Assembly: GCA_030427245.1 (NCBI GenBank)
Contig: JAUHXA010000014.1
Location: 43,785-107,784, forward strand
DNA length: 64,000 nucleotides
From: Bacteroidia bacterium
GTDB taxonomy: Bacteria > Bacteroidota > Bacteroidia > Chitinophagales > UBA2359
Reading direction: 5' to 3'
In this document: positions 42,377 through 49,709 of the stretch, piece by piece
Layout: every line of letters begins with the position of its first letter
Numbering within the stretch: position 1 is the first letter of the stretch
Notes under the pieces: model-generated
What the model saw: the letters and a program-made list of their open reading frames with translations, nothing else
Database searches by the model: none
Told to the model about the DNA's origin: nothing
Program-made: the position numbers and the translations under genes

Positions 42377-43581
42377 TCTTTTTGTGTTGTTTTGGCTTTT
42401 TTCGGGTCAAATTCTACAAAGTTCCCTTCTTCTATTTTTCGGTATAGTGGAGGCAAATTGTGATTGGTATTCTCCAATACATATCCCGCTTCTGCCATAT
42501 CCGAAAGACTACAAAAAGCGGCTCTATTGTGACTTTTTGCAGCTTCCTCAATTTGTCCTCCATTCTCACGAATTGTTTTTCGCATTCTCCTAGCATCGGG
42601 AGTTTGTGTCAATCGCTGTTTTTCGGTGGTAGATTTCTTGCAAAGAAGAATCTTCTTGCCTCCTCTGCCTATCCGTACAATCCCTTTTTGTTGGGCTTCT
42701 TTCAGCATGACATAAGAACCCATAAGCCAAGATTGGGTTAGCTTATCGCTAAACCCTGACTTTTTAGCAGCCTCTTGCAAATTCTCTCTTCCTTCGATAA
42801 GCCTGTAGGCGGCTTGCAGGTCCTGCTGCAGTTGGTAATAGTCTACTTGGATTTTTTCGGAAGCATCCAGTTCAAAATTTAGTTGCTGAATTTGAGCTTC
42901 CAAAGCAGCAGAGGTGTCTCCTTTTTTTTGAGCAGATTGTAACTGCCTTTTGGTTTTCAAAAAAGCCTCTTTGTACTGATTGACTTCTGTTGCAGTATTG
43001 CGCCAGTGAATGAGATAGACAGAACCGAACACCGTTCCCCCAATAGCCGCCAATCCAAGAATTAATGCCATTCCAAGAAATACCAAGAATCCTCCGTATG
43101 TGGAGATTTTTGTGTAAATGGCCTCTATTAATACGCTACTACAAATAGCGGGCAAAAACACCAACGCTATCAACACAATGGTTTTCAAAAAATTTAAGTG
43201 GGCTTCTGCTGATGGCAATCGGTATCCCCATTCAATAACAAAGGTGTATTCTCCTGTTTTTTCCTCATGCTTCAATCTAAAGTAGAGGCAACACAAGAAC
43301 ACCGAGAGGATGAGCATAATTATTGAAAACGTAAATGGAGAGAAGGCAATGTCAGTGTAGACAAAATAATGCGTCATAAAATAGGCATTATTTGTGACCC
43401 ACTGCCACTGTGATTGAGTCATCACAGAAATGGACATAAACACAGAAATACAAACGACAAATATCAAAAAAAGCTTGCAAGCCTCTCCTATTGAGATGCC
43501 TTCCTTGAAATCTCCTACATCTTCGCTGAGAGCCTTGATTTTTTCGGGGTCAATATTGTATTCTGCTGTTTTCATATCCAT
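42328..43581 (-). CDS. Membrane protein with four helices and coiled-coil tail
   Basis: A 417-residue protein. Four hydrophobic segments occur in the first 200 residues (near 32-53, 80-100, 137-157, 165-195). A charged coiled-coil covers residues 205-265, followed by a helical region that could be a winged helix (SWLMGSYVMLKEAQQKGIVR) and a basic tail. It is the first gene of the operon divergent from parA, with about 490 bp of repeat-containing DNA between. The link to ParA suggests a role in maintenance, but this is inference. Confidence 0.55.
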   Translation of the reverse strand: MDMKTAEYNIDPEKIKALSEDVGDFKEGISIGEACKLFLIFVVCISVFMSISVMTQSQWQWVTNNAYFMTHYFVYTDIAFSPFTFSIIMLILSVFLCCLYFRLKHEEKTGEYTFVIEWGYRLPSAEAHLNFLKTIVLIALVFLPAICSSVLIEAIYTKISTYGGFLVFLGMALILGLAAIGGTVFGSVYLIHWRNTATEVNQYKEAFLKTKRQLQSAQKKGDTSAALEAQIQQLNFELDASEKIQVDYYQLQQDLQAAYRLIEGRENLQEAAKKSGFSDKLTQSWLMGSYVMLKEAQQKGIVRIGRGGKKILLCKKSTTEKQRLTQTPDARRMRKTIRENGGQIEEAAKSHNRAAFCSLSDMAEAGYVLENTNHNLPPLYRKIEEGNFVEFDPKKAKTTQKEVCNILHTECVGEVTH

Positions 43582-44070
43582 TTTATGATTTTCAACTCAA
43601 ATACCTACTTACTTTTTTAAGTCTAAACTTAAAAAATCTAAAGAGCAAAAGCTTATTTATTCTTTAGTGTTTGTAAGCAAATGAGATTTTAAGTTTCAAC
43701 TTAAAAAATCGGTTGAGTTGGTAACTTTAAACTCATTTACAATTTTTCTCTTTTAAGTTTAAACTCACAAAAATTAAATGGCATTTGAGTTTAAACTTAA
43801 AATCTCGTACAAATTAAACAATAAAAAATTATATGACCAAATGAGTTTTTAAGCTTGTGAGTTTATGCTTTTTTGCTCATAAAAACAAAAATCAAATAAT
43901 ATGTTGATTGCAAGGTCATTAAGGCCTTGGATTGTTATTTGTTGATGTGGGAATATTTTTTCGTTTTTTTTAAAAAAAATGCCTACATTATTTGAATAAG
44001 TGATTTTTTACTTTTTTGTGCAAAAATTCAAAAAATCAGTATCTTGCAGCAAAACAGCTAAATTAGTACT
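43582..44070. other. Divergent intergenic region with palindromic repeats (partition-site candidate)
   Basis: About 490 bp without genes. Roughly six copies of a palindromic unit TTTTAAGTTTAAACTTAAA or close variants are seen at 43613-43637, 43685-43710, 43722-43737, 43751-43767, 43784-43803 and 43843-43866. They are separated by 13-70 bp. They lie directly upstream of parA and could be the centromere-like site bound by the ParA partner, an operator, or both. The rest is AT-rich and probably holds promoters in both directions. Confidence 0.6.
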
Positions 44071-44715
44071 ATGGGAGCATTTATATTGGCCATCGCCAAT
44101 CAAAAAGGAGGTGTGGGTAAAACTACACTTACGCTTAATCTTGCCGATTTTTATGCAAGACAAGGCGTAAAAGTGGGGATTTTAGACAACGACCTACAGG
44201 GAGGCATTGCCGATTATGTGGAGATGTTTGCAGAGAGGGGAGACGATATTCAATACGAATTAATTCGCTCCAATCAAGTTGGTGCTTATGGGGATTTATT
44301 GCGTATCGAAAAATACGACTTGATTCTTATTGATACCCCTCCCATTATTACCACCGAGTTGAGTGACCTTTATGATGTTGCAGATATGATTCTCATTCCT
44401 ATGAAGCCATCTACGGATGATTATCTTAGCTTTGAAAAATCGTCCACCTATATACAGCAGGTCAAACAAGAAAAACCTGACATCGTAATAGCTGTTGTAC
44501 TCAATATGGTACAAGCTACAAGTACGATTCAAAACGATTTCAGAGAATCCATGACTGATTTGGGATTGAAAGTACTGGAGACTGAAATTAGAAACAGGGC
44601 GATATTCAAAAAATATCGTTTTTACACACACACTATTTTCAAAACATCAGACAAGAAGGCACAACAAGAGATAGAAGATTTAGGAAAAGAAATTTACAAT
44701 ATAATCACATCATAA
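44071..44715 (+). CDS. parA: ParA-family partition ATPase
   Basis: A 214-residue ParA/MinD-type ATPase. The deviant Walker A motif KGGVGKTT is at residues 12-19, followed by ILDNDLQGG (motif A') and [10 protein letters not shown] (Walker B). It moves replicon copies to daughter cells with the help of a DNA-bound partner. It is short and without an N-terminal DNA-binding extension, like type Ib ParA proteins. The partner gene follows by 12 bp. A partition gene next to an iteron origin is the main evidence that the element is kept as a plasmid. Confidence 0.92.
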   Translation: MGAFILAIANQKGGVGKTTLTLNLADFYARQGVKVGILDNDLQGGIADYVEMFAERGDDIQYELIRSNQVGAYGDLLRIEKYDLILIDTPPIITTELSDLYDVADMILIPMKPSTDDYLSFEKSSTYIQQVKQEKPDIVIAVVLNMVQATSTIQNDFRESMTDLGLKVLETEIRNRAIFKKYRFYTHTIFKTSDKKAQQEIEDLGKEIYNIITS

Positions 44716-44727
44716 AAACAGGTAAGC

Positions 44728-45054
44728 ATGACGAAGATAGATTTCAAAAAGCTTAAGAAAAACAATGTAACCAAACAGCAAGGGGCATCCTCAAAGACTC
44801 CTAAAAAAGTCTACAAGGAAGTAGAAGTAAAAAAAGTAGGCAGGCCTTCTTGGAAAGACTCAGAAGTTGAGTATTCTCGAATCAGCTTCGATTTCCCAAC
44901 ACATTTGCTTGACAAATTGAGAATGTACAAGCTGGCAATGAATTTTAGTGACCAAGACCTGATGATAAACGAAATGATTGGTGAATATTTCGAGAATCAC
45001 AAAGATGTTTTTGAGGATTTTTTGAAAGAGAAACTCGAAAAACTCTCTTCTTAA
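44728..45054 (+). CDS. ParA partner, ribbon-helix-helix candidate
   Basis: A 108-residue basic protein directly downstream of parA. The C-terminal half (YSRISFDFPTHLLDKLRMYK) resembles a ribbon-helix-helix domain: a beta-strand followed by two helices, as in centromere-binding partners of type Ib ParA. The first 40 residues are disordered and Lys-rich, typical for ParA-activating arms. Inferred from position and fold only. Confidence 0.7.
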   Translation: MTKIDFKKLKKNNVTKQQGASSKTPKKVYKEVEVKKVGRPSWKDSEVEYSRISFDFPTHLLDKLRMYKLAMNFSDQDLMINEMIGEYFENHKDVFEDFLKEKLEKLSS

Positions 45055-45235
45055 TAATCTGGGGAGAAGGGGGCGAGCGCAATAGGGGGATGAGAGGCGG
45101 TGTTTTTCCTCCTCCAGTGCAGCAGAAAGAATTTATTTTTTTTTAAAAAACTTACTATTAAGACTTTACTAGTAATTGTTAACCTTTAATAATATTTAGA
45201 GGCTTGCGAGAGACTGTAATTCAAGTGTTTGTAAA

Positions 45236-45373
45236 GCGAAAAGCGGAGAATTACATCACAAAAACGGAAGCCTACATCACAAAAGCGGAGGGTTGCTGCA
45301 TTAAAAGCGGAGAGTTACATCAACAAAACGGAGGATTACATCAATAAACGGTGTGATTGTGGTGTAAAAACGG
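45236..45373. repeat. Seven-iteron array (plasmid-type origin)
   Basis: Repeats of about 21 bp, two helical turns, all in the same orientation: AAGCGGAGAATTACATCAC and variants such as ACGGAAGCCTACATCAC and AACGGAGGATTACATCA. This is the classic binding array for a Rep_3-type initiator. Confidence 0.8.
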
Positions 45374-45470
45374 AAATGTGTCTATTTCTTTATTCCGTTT
45401 TTTGTTTGAGTCTCAAAATCAGATGGTTATAATGTCGTTAAAATTCCAAAAAAGTTGATTTGTTTTGGAA

Positions 45471-45491
45471 AAACGGAGAATTACATCAATT
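45471..45491. repeat. Isolated eighth iteron before rep start
   Basis: AAACGGAGAATTACATCAA matches the array consensus and lies 8 bp before the ATG at 45499, where it could let the initiator repress its own gene. Confidence 0.65.
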
Positions 45492-45498
45492 AAACACA

Positions 45499-46896
45499 AT
45501 GAAAGTCAAGGACAAACAAAACAAACAGGTTGCAAAACACAACGAACTTATTGAGACGAGTTATCATCTCAATAAGAGGGAGCAGTTGTTTGTCTTGTTT
45601 TTAATTTCGGAGTTGGTGCGTACCGATAGTGTATTCCCCGAATACTCAATGTCCTACAAGGATATTGAAGAGGTGCTAAATTTCGATGGGAAACGGAGAG
45701 TAGCCAATAAGGAAGAGGTGTTTGACATCATGAAAAATCTCAATAATGAACCCATCCGTTATGAGAAGGGGTCAGTAGTTGGCCAGTCGGTTTGGATTGA
45801 CCATTTGGAGTATGATACCGAAACAGACATGGTTACTTTTTCGCTTTCTACCAAACTTAGAGGCTACCTTCTGGAACTCAAACGACACTTTACTCAATAC
45901 AGCCTCCAGAACATTGTATATCTTTCGAGTCACTCCATTCGAGTGTATGAGATATTGAAGCGACATGAGTTCAAGGGCTCGTGCGTCTTGTCGGTAGAAA
46001 ACCTAAAGTTTTATTTGGGGCTTCAAGGTAGCTATGAGGCTTTTTACGACTTCAAGCGCAATGTACTGTTTAAGGCCCAAAAGGAATTAAAAAAATATAC
46101 AGACATTTCCTTTGATTTTGAGCCTGCAAAGAAGAAAGGGAAGTCGGTGTTGAGCTTGAAGTTTACCATCCGTCCCAACGAACCCAAGGCTGTGTCTAAA
46201 AAACAGCTCCCCAATGTCCGACAACTCACCGCAGGAAACAGCTCATCGGAAGACCTGGAGGCTCGTTTGTTTGTGGAGGTGAGTCATGGATTATTCAAAG
46301 CATATCGTTTGCTGAAATCCAAAGGAGTCAATCACCGATTCATTGAGCAGAATATCCTGTATCATGATCATCTTCAGTATGGCGAAGTGCAGGGGTATGA
46401 AGATTGGTACATGGGTATATTGTGGAATCATTGCCAAAGCAAGGCGAAAGTAAAAAAAGAAGGTGCGTTGGCAGGCGTATTTGTCAATTGGTGGAAGAAT
46501 GGATACTTGACGGATGCAAATCTCCATGCTCGAATTTTGGAGCAGATGGTAAACACTAAAAAGTCTTGGAGAAAAGGAGCAGATGTGCAAAAACGGCATC
46601 TGATAGCCAAACGAGAGGCAACAAAAAAACTGAATACGGAGCAGTACAATGCGTATTCCTTGCAGCCTGAACAAGGAGAACCTGCTTCCTTCAATAATCT
46701 TCAATTATCAAACAAAAGCTTTGATTTAAATGATTTCAAAAAATCAAAGCCAAACCAATACAAAAAAATAGTGGAGGAGGTCAAGGCGCAATATGCCGCA
46801 ATCCTGACTGGAAACAACGCTCCTTCAAATCTAAATCAACTCATCCAAAACAGTGTCCGCCAGCGATGCGAACAATTGTTTTTGGACAAAAAATAA
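45499..46896 (+). CDS. rep: Plasmid replication initiator (Rep_3 family)
   Basis: From the ATG at 45499 (MKVKDKQNKQVAKHNELIET) the product has 465 residues. The Rep_3 pattern of two winged helices is clear: SYHLNKREQLFVLFLISELV, the FSLSTKLRGYLLELK segment and SIRVYEILKRHEFKGSCVLS, followed by the second domain. The protein is longer than typical RepE/RepA (about 250-300 residues), with a Lys/Gln-rich C-terminal extension. It binds the iterons upstream and probably recruits host helicase. An upstream in-frame TTG overlaps the eighth iteron and is less likely to be the start. Confidence 0.88.
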   Translation: MKVKDKQNKQVAKHNELIETSYHLNKREQLFVLFLISELVRTDSVFPEYSMSYKDIEEVLNFDGKRRVANKEEVFDIMKNLNNEPIRYEKGSVVGQSVWIDHLEYDTETDMVTFSLSTKLRGYLLELKRHFTQYSLQNIVYLSSHSIRVYEILKRHEFKGSCVLSVENLKFYLGLQGSYEAFYDFKRNVLFKAQKELKKYTDISFDFEPAKKKGKSVLSLKFTIRPNEPKAVSKKQLPNVRQLTAGNSSSEDLEARLFVEVSHGLFKAYRLLKSKGVNHRFIEQNILYHDHLQYGEVQGYEDWYMGILWNHCQSKAKVKKEGALAGVFVNWWKNGYLTDANLHARILEQMVNTKKSWRKGADVQKRHLIAKREATKKLNTEQYNAYSLQPEQGEPASFNNLQLSNKSFDLNDFKKSKPNQYKKIVEEVKAQYAAILTGNNAPSNLNQLIQNSVRQRCEQLFLDKK

Positions 46897-46937
46897 ACAA
46901 CTTTTTTTAAAAAAAAAGACATCAAATTACACCAGCC

Positions 46938-47222
46938 ATGCCAGAATACAAAACTCCCGAAGAAAATACAAACCCACAATTAAACAATTGTACCGATGAC
47001 CCACAAGGGATTTATTTCAATCCAAAAATTCACAAAACCCCTACTCAGTGGGTAGAGTATTTTGAAAAAAAATTTGAAGTAGAGTATAAAGGTAGAAAGC
47101 CTACAATTTTTGGAGGATGGTTAAGTGAAGGTAGGGTCCCTAAAAAATTTGGAGGGGGGAAAATGGAATTATTTATTGAAATTGATTCAACAACAAGGCT
47201 TTACAAATGGGTGAAGCCATAA
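46938..47222 (+). CDS. Uncharacterised small protein
   Basis: A 94-residue protein. The segment FGGWLSEGRVPKKFGGGK (about 63-80) is similar to FSGWVKNGELPSVLGGGK in the gene at 57660, so the two share a domain. Function unknown. About 40 bp after rep. Confidence 0.45.
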   Translation: MPEYKTPEENTNPQLNNCTDDPQGIYFNPKIHKTPTQWVEYFEKKFEVEYKGRKPTIFGGWLSEGRVPKKFGGGKMELFIEIDSTTRLYKWVKP

Positions 47223-47291
47223 AACAAAATAGCAAAAGTATTTTTTTATTTAAAAATCCGTACTAAGTGCATATTTTTAAATAAATTGGTT

Positions 47292-47299
47292 TATATTTG
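47292..47299 (+). promoter_or_regulatory. Promoter -7 box TATATTTG
   Basis: TATATTTG matches the Bacteroidota TAnnTTTG -7 box. The transcript would begin about 90 bp before the gene at 47389. A related TATATTTGCAGT occurs at 56543. Confidence 0.5.
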
Positions 47300-47388
47300 C
47301 AGTGCGAGGGTAATAAACGCTCTTCACGAATATCAGAGAACTGCAAGGTAATCTGATTGTCTCTTTCTCACACGTTAAAAAAATAAAT

Positions 47389-47748
47389 ATGATAACCTTC
47401 CACCAAAGCCTAAGTTTAGATAATAGTAAATGGGCTGGAGTTTTCCCGCCTATTGAATATGAAGTAAAATCGGAGTACAGTACCTTGGTCACACTCACCA
47501 AAGAAGACTTGATTCTATTCAAAAGCGCCATATGCTCTGCTCAACAAATCGGCATTTTTCTGGCAGAAGACAATATGATTGCCTTTGAGCTATGCGCCAA
47601 CCTCCAAAAATGGAAGGAGGAACTAAATGCCGCAACGATGGAGGTGCTTTTTTCAGATAAGGAGCTGGCTATTATCGATGTGGCACTATCTTTCATATCG
47701 CTCCAAATGGCGATGCAGGGAAACCGATTGAAGATATTGAATACTTGA
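47389..47748 (+). CDS. Uncharacterised small protein
   Basis: A 119-residue protein with an alpha-helical C-terminus (ATMEVLFSDKELAIIDVALS). Soluble; no motif recognised. Preceded by a promoter and a leader of about 90 bp. Confidence 0.45.
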   Translation: MITFHQSLSLDNSKWAGVFPPIEYEVKSEYSTLVTLTKEDLILFKSAICSAQQIGIFLAEDNMIAFELCANLQKWKEELNAATMEVLFSDKELAIIDVALSFISLQMAMQGNRLKILNT

Positions 47749-47836
47749 TTACTAATAAAGATTTCTTTTTTTCAAATTTTAATATTATGTTTGCTATCAA
47801 AGGCGAACAGAAAAAAACATTTTTTTTCACCCAAAA

Positions 47837-47847
47837 CACACGTATAT
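47837..47847 (+). promoter_or_regulatory. CACACGTATAT leader overlapping start codon of 47846 gene
   Basis: CACACGTATAT runs directly into ATGTCAGCAGCA, so the ATG at 47846 is part of the element. N-terminal MSA- follows, as in other copies. Confidence 0.65.
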
Positions 47848-48859
47848 GTCAGCAGCAACAGTAGTTGATGTGCAACACAGCACATCAAAAGGGGACGTAT
47901 CCCATACTCCCGAACAACAACACAGCACTTTCCTACAACACGGCACTCGCATAGTGTTAAACGCCAAGTTAGCGACAATTGTAAATGATTTTGGCGCACT
48001 GCTTCAACGTTTAAACAACGATGGAGACATTGTGACGCACAAAATCATGAAAAAACAAACTCCTCTGCCCATAGCGTTTCAGCTGCTATTGATTGGAGGA
48101 ATCAAGCCACTTTTCGAGAATCCAGAAGCATTCCTTCAAACAATCCTTAACCGAACGGCTCTTATTGAAGACTTCAACAAAGATGCGGTGAAAATCCGCA
48201 ATGTGGAGGCCGCTCTAAGAGGGTTGGTCAAACATCATGGAAGGATAGATTTTGAAAAAATAGTATTGCCCAGTAAATGCAGCAAAGCGAACAAGCACGC
48301 TGGACACATACTTGTATCGCCAAATCGCATCAATGAGTTTTTTGCAGGCATAGTAAAGGACTTCAAGGTGAGCTTGCATCAGTTGGCAAAAGAAGGGAAA
48401 TTTATCAGCCATCATCTTCCCCGAAAACTTACCCATTATGCCCCTACTCGAAACATCATCTATCAGCTCCTGCTGATATTTGGTATCGATTCCATGATAG
48501 GGAACCCCGCATGGTTCGCCACACAGGTAATACATTTCTCCTCATGGCTCAACAACAAGGAGAAAATGCACAGCGACGTCATAGCGGTGCAAAGGAGCAT
48601 CTCCAACATTGGCAAGAAATACCGCCTTATCAAGACAGAAGAGGTGGCGATTTTTAAGGAGTCTCAACCCGCAGGCTTCAGAGCAAGCAAGGTCACTCCA
48701 GAGGCGTGGGAGGAATTGTTGCGGCTAATCAAACAGGGGGAAGGAAGCTCGGATATTGTCAAGGAACTCCCTGTCGATATCACCCGACAAAATGTGGACT
48801 ACTACAAAAAACGGCTGGAAGTAAATCCTGAATACACACCCAATTTCGCCACAGATTAA
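47846..48859 (+). CDS. Uncharacterised protein with internal duplication
   Basis: A 337-residue protein with two similar halves. Residues 40-135 and 155-265 share PLPIAFQLLLIGGI versus PTRNIIYQLLLIFGI, then a short loop and a helix. A C-terminal segment (TPEAWEELLRLIKQGEGSSD) follows. The protein starts MSAATVVDVQ like other early genes with this leader. No family recognised. Confidence 0.5.
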   Translation: MSAATVVDVQHSTSKGDVSHTPEQQHSTFLQHGTRIVLNAKLATIVNDFGALLQRLNNDGDIVTHKIMKKQTPLPIAFQLLLIGGIKPLFENPEAFLQTILNRTALIEDFNKDAVKIRNVEAALRGLVKHHGRIDFEKIVLPSKCSKANKHAGHILVSPNRINEFFAGIVKDFKVSLHQLAKEGKFISHHLPRKLTHYAPTRNIIYQLLLIFGIDSMIGNPAWFATQVIHFSSWLNNKEKMHSDVIAVQRSISNIGKKYRLIKTEEVAIFKESQPAGFRASKVTPEAWEELLRLIKQGEGSSDIVKELPVDITRQNVDYYKKRLEVNPEYTPNFATD

Positions 48860-48869
48860 ACCCAATCCC

Positions 48870-49175
48870 ATGAAATCTATATCCACCTATTTTGCATCGG
48901 CAGTACTGCCGATAATGGGAGTGGCTGCTTTGGCAGCTATCAGCATTGCCCATCCATCGGGGCTGGGGTATTTTTTGCCGCCCATATTAGTCCCTTGGAC
49001 ATGGGCATGGCATCACCTCAGCAAACACTCAGAAGCAATTCCTTTGTTTGAAGGCAAAAGAATACAGGTGTCTACGGCATGGTACGACCTATGGGTAGGC
49101 ACTTTTGTAGACACCAAAAAACGAAGACTCTATATCTGTCCGATACCATGTTTTTTGATAACAATTAGTTTTTAA
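48870..49175 (+). CDS. Small membrane protein
   Basis: A 101-residue protein with N-terminal hydrophobic segments (residues 8-45) and a soluble end. Starts 11 bp after the preceding gene and is probably co-transcribed. Function unknown. Confidence 0.45.
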   Translation: MKSISTYFASAVLPIMGVAALAAISIAHPSGLGYFLPPILVPWTWAWHHLSKHSEAIPLFEGKRIQVSTAWYDLWVGTFVDTKKRRLYICPIPCFLITISF

Positions 49176-49194
49176 GTTTTTAACAATTTTTATT

Positions 49195-49206
49195 CACACG
49201 TAAAAT
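49195..49206 (+). promoter_or_regulatory. Degenerate leader element (CACACGTAAAAT)
   Basis: CACACGTAAAAT followed by CAATCAGCAAGATG resembles the CACACGTATAT-(T)-ATGTCAGCA leader but is not identical. It precedes the exported protein at 49218. Confidence 0.4.
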
Positions 49207-49217
49207 CAATCAGCAAG

Positions 49218-49622
49218 ATGAAAAATGTCATCCACAAAATGGTCAGCGCATTGCTGACCCTCATCATGATTCTAAGTTTTATGGCGATTTGCCAAACGGC
49301 TATCGCACAGTCATCCCCTCCACCAGTAGACGATGATAGCTTTATTGTAGCCCCCTCTTCTCCATTGTTGTCACCAAAAGAGTTTCAGGCTCTTCAGTTC
49401 TTTACTTTTGGTGATGAAGAAGAAGGTCAAGGTCAATTTGTAGTAAATCGGTATGTGCAATGCACCGACTCTTGCACGAACCCATTTCCGCATTTCATCC
49501 GAATAGAAGCGGGTTTTTTGATTTCCGATACCATAAGGTATCGCTGCAACGATTTCTTTTGGATAGAATCCGAACCAAGTTGTGAACCCGCAGGAATAAT
49601 TGAGAATCGCTTTGATAATTAA
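49218..49622 (+). CDS. Exported protein, uncharacterised
   Basis: A 134-residue protein with a signal peptide (residues 1-30, hydrophobic core LLTLIMILSFMAIC, cleavage likely after AIAQ). The mature part has Cys pairs (VQCTDSCT, RYRCND and ESC) that could form disulfides. Possibly a surface or exclusion protein. A strong terminator follows. Confidence 0.5.
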   Translation: MKNVIHKMVSALLTLIMILSFMAICQTAIAQSSPPPVDDDSFIVAPSSPLLSPKEFQALQFFTFGDEEEGQGQFVVNRYVQCTDSCTNPFPHFIRIEAGFLISDTIRYRCNDFFWIESEPSCEPAGIIENRFDN

Positions 49623-49631
49623 ATAGAACAC

Positions 49632-49687
49632 AAGTCAATGGCCGTCATTTTCAGTTTGAAGTAATGGCGGCCATTGACTTTATTTTT
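49632..49687 (+). terminator. Rho-independent terminator
   Basis: AAGTCAATGGCCGTCATT pairs with AATGGCGGCCATTGACTT (one wobble) and is followed by TTATTTTT. Ends the unit that starts at 47.3 kb. Confidence 0.8.
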
Positions 49688-49709
49688 GGACAATGAAAAG
49701 CATAAATAA

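Larger units (their letters stand above)
45055..45498. other. Replication origin region with iterons
   Basis: About 440 bp without a gene between the parA partner and the initiator. It contains seven iterons centred on CGG at about 45244, 45265, 45286, 45308, 45329, 45349 and 45371, with spacing of 20-22 bp. The consensus resembles AAGCGGAGAATTACATCAC. An eighth copy (45471-45491) covers the region just before the initiator start, as in iteron plasmids with autoregulated rep. Other parts are AT-rich. Confidence 0.8.

Noticed and set aside
45236..45373. CRISPR array
   Set aside because: Units of 20-22 bp without unique spacers directly before a Rep_3 gene are iterons.
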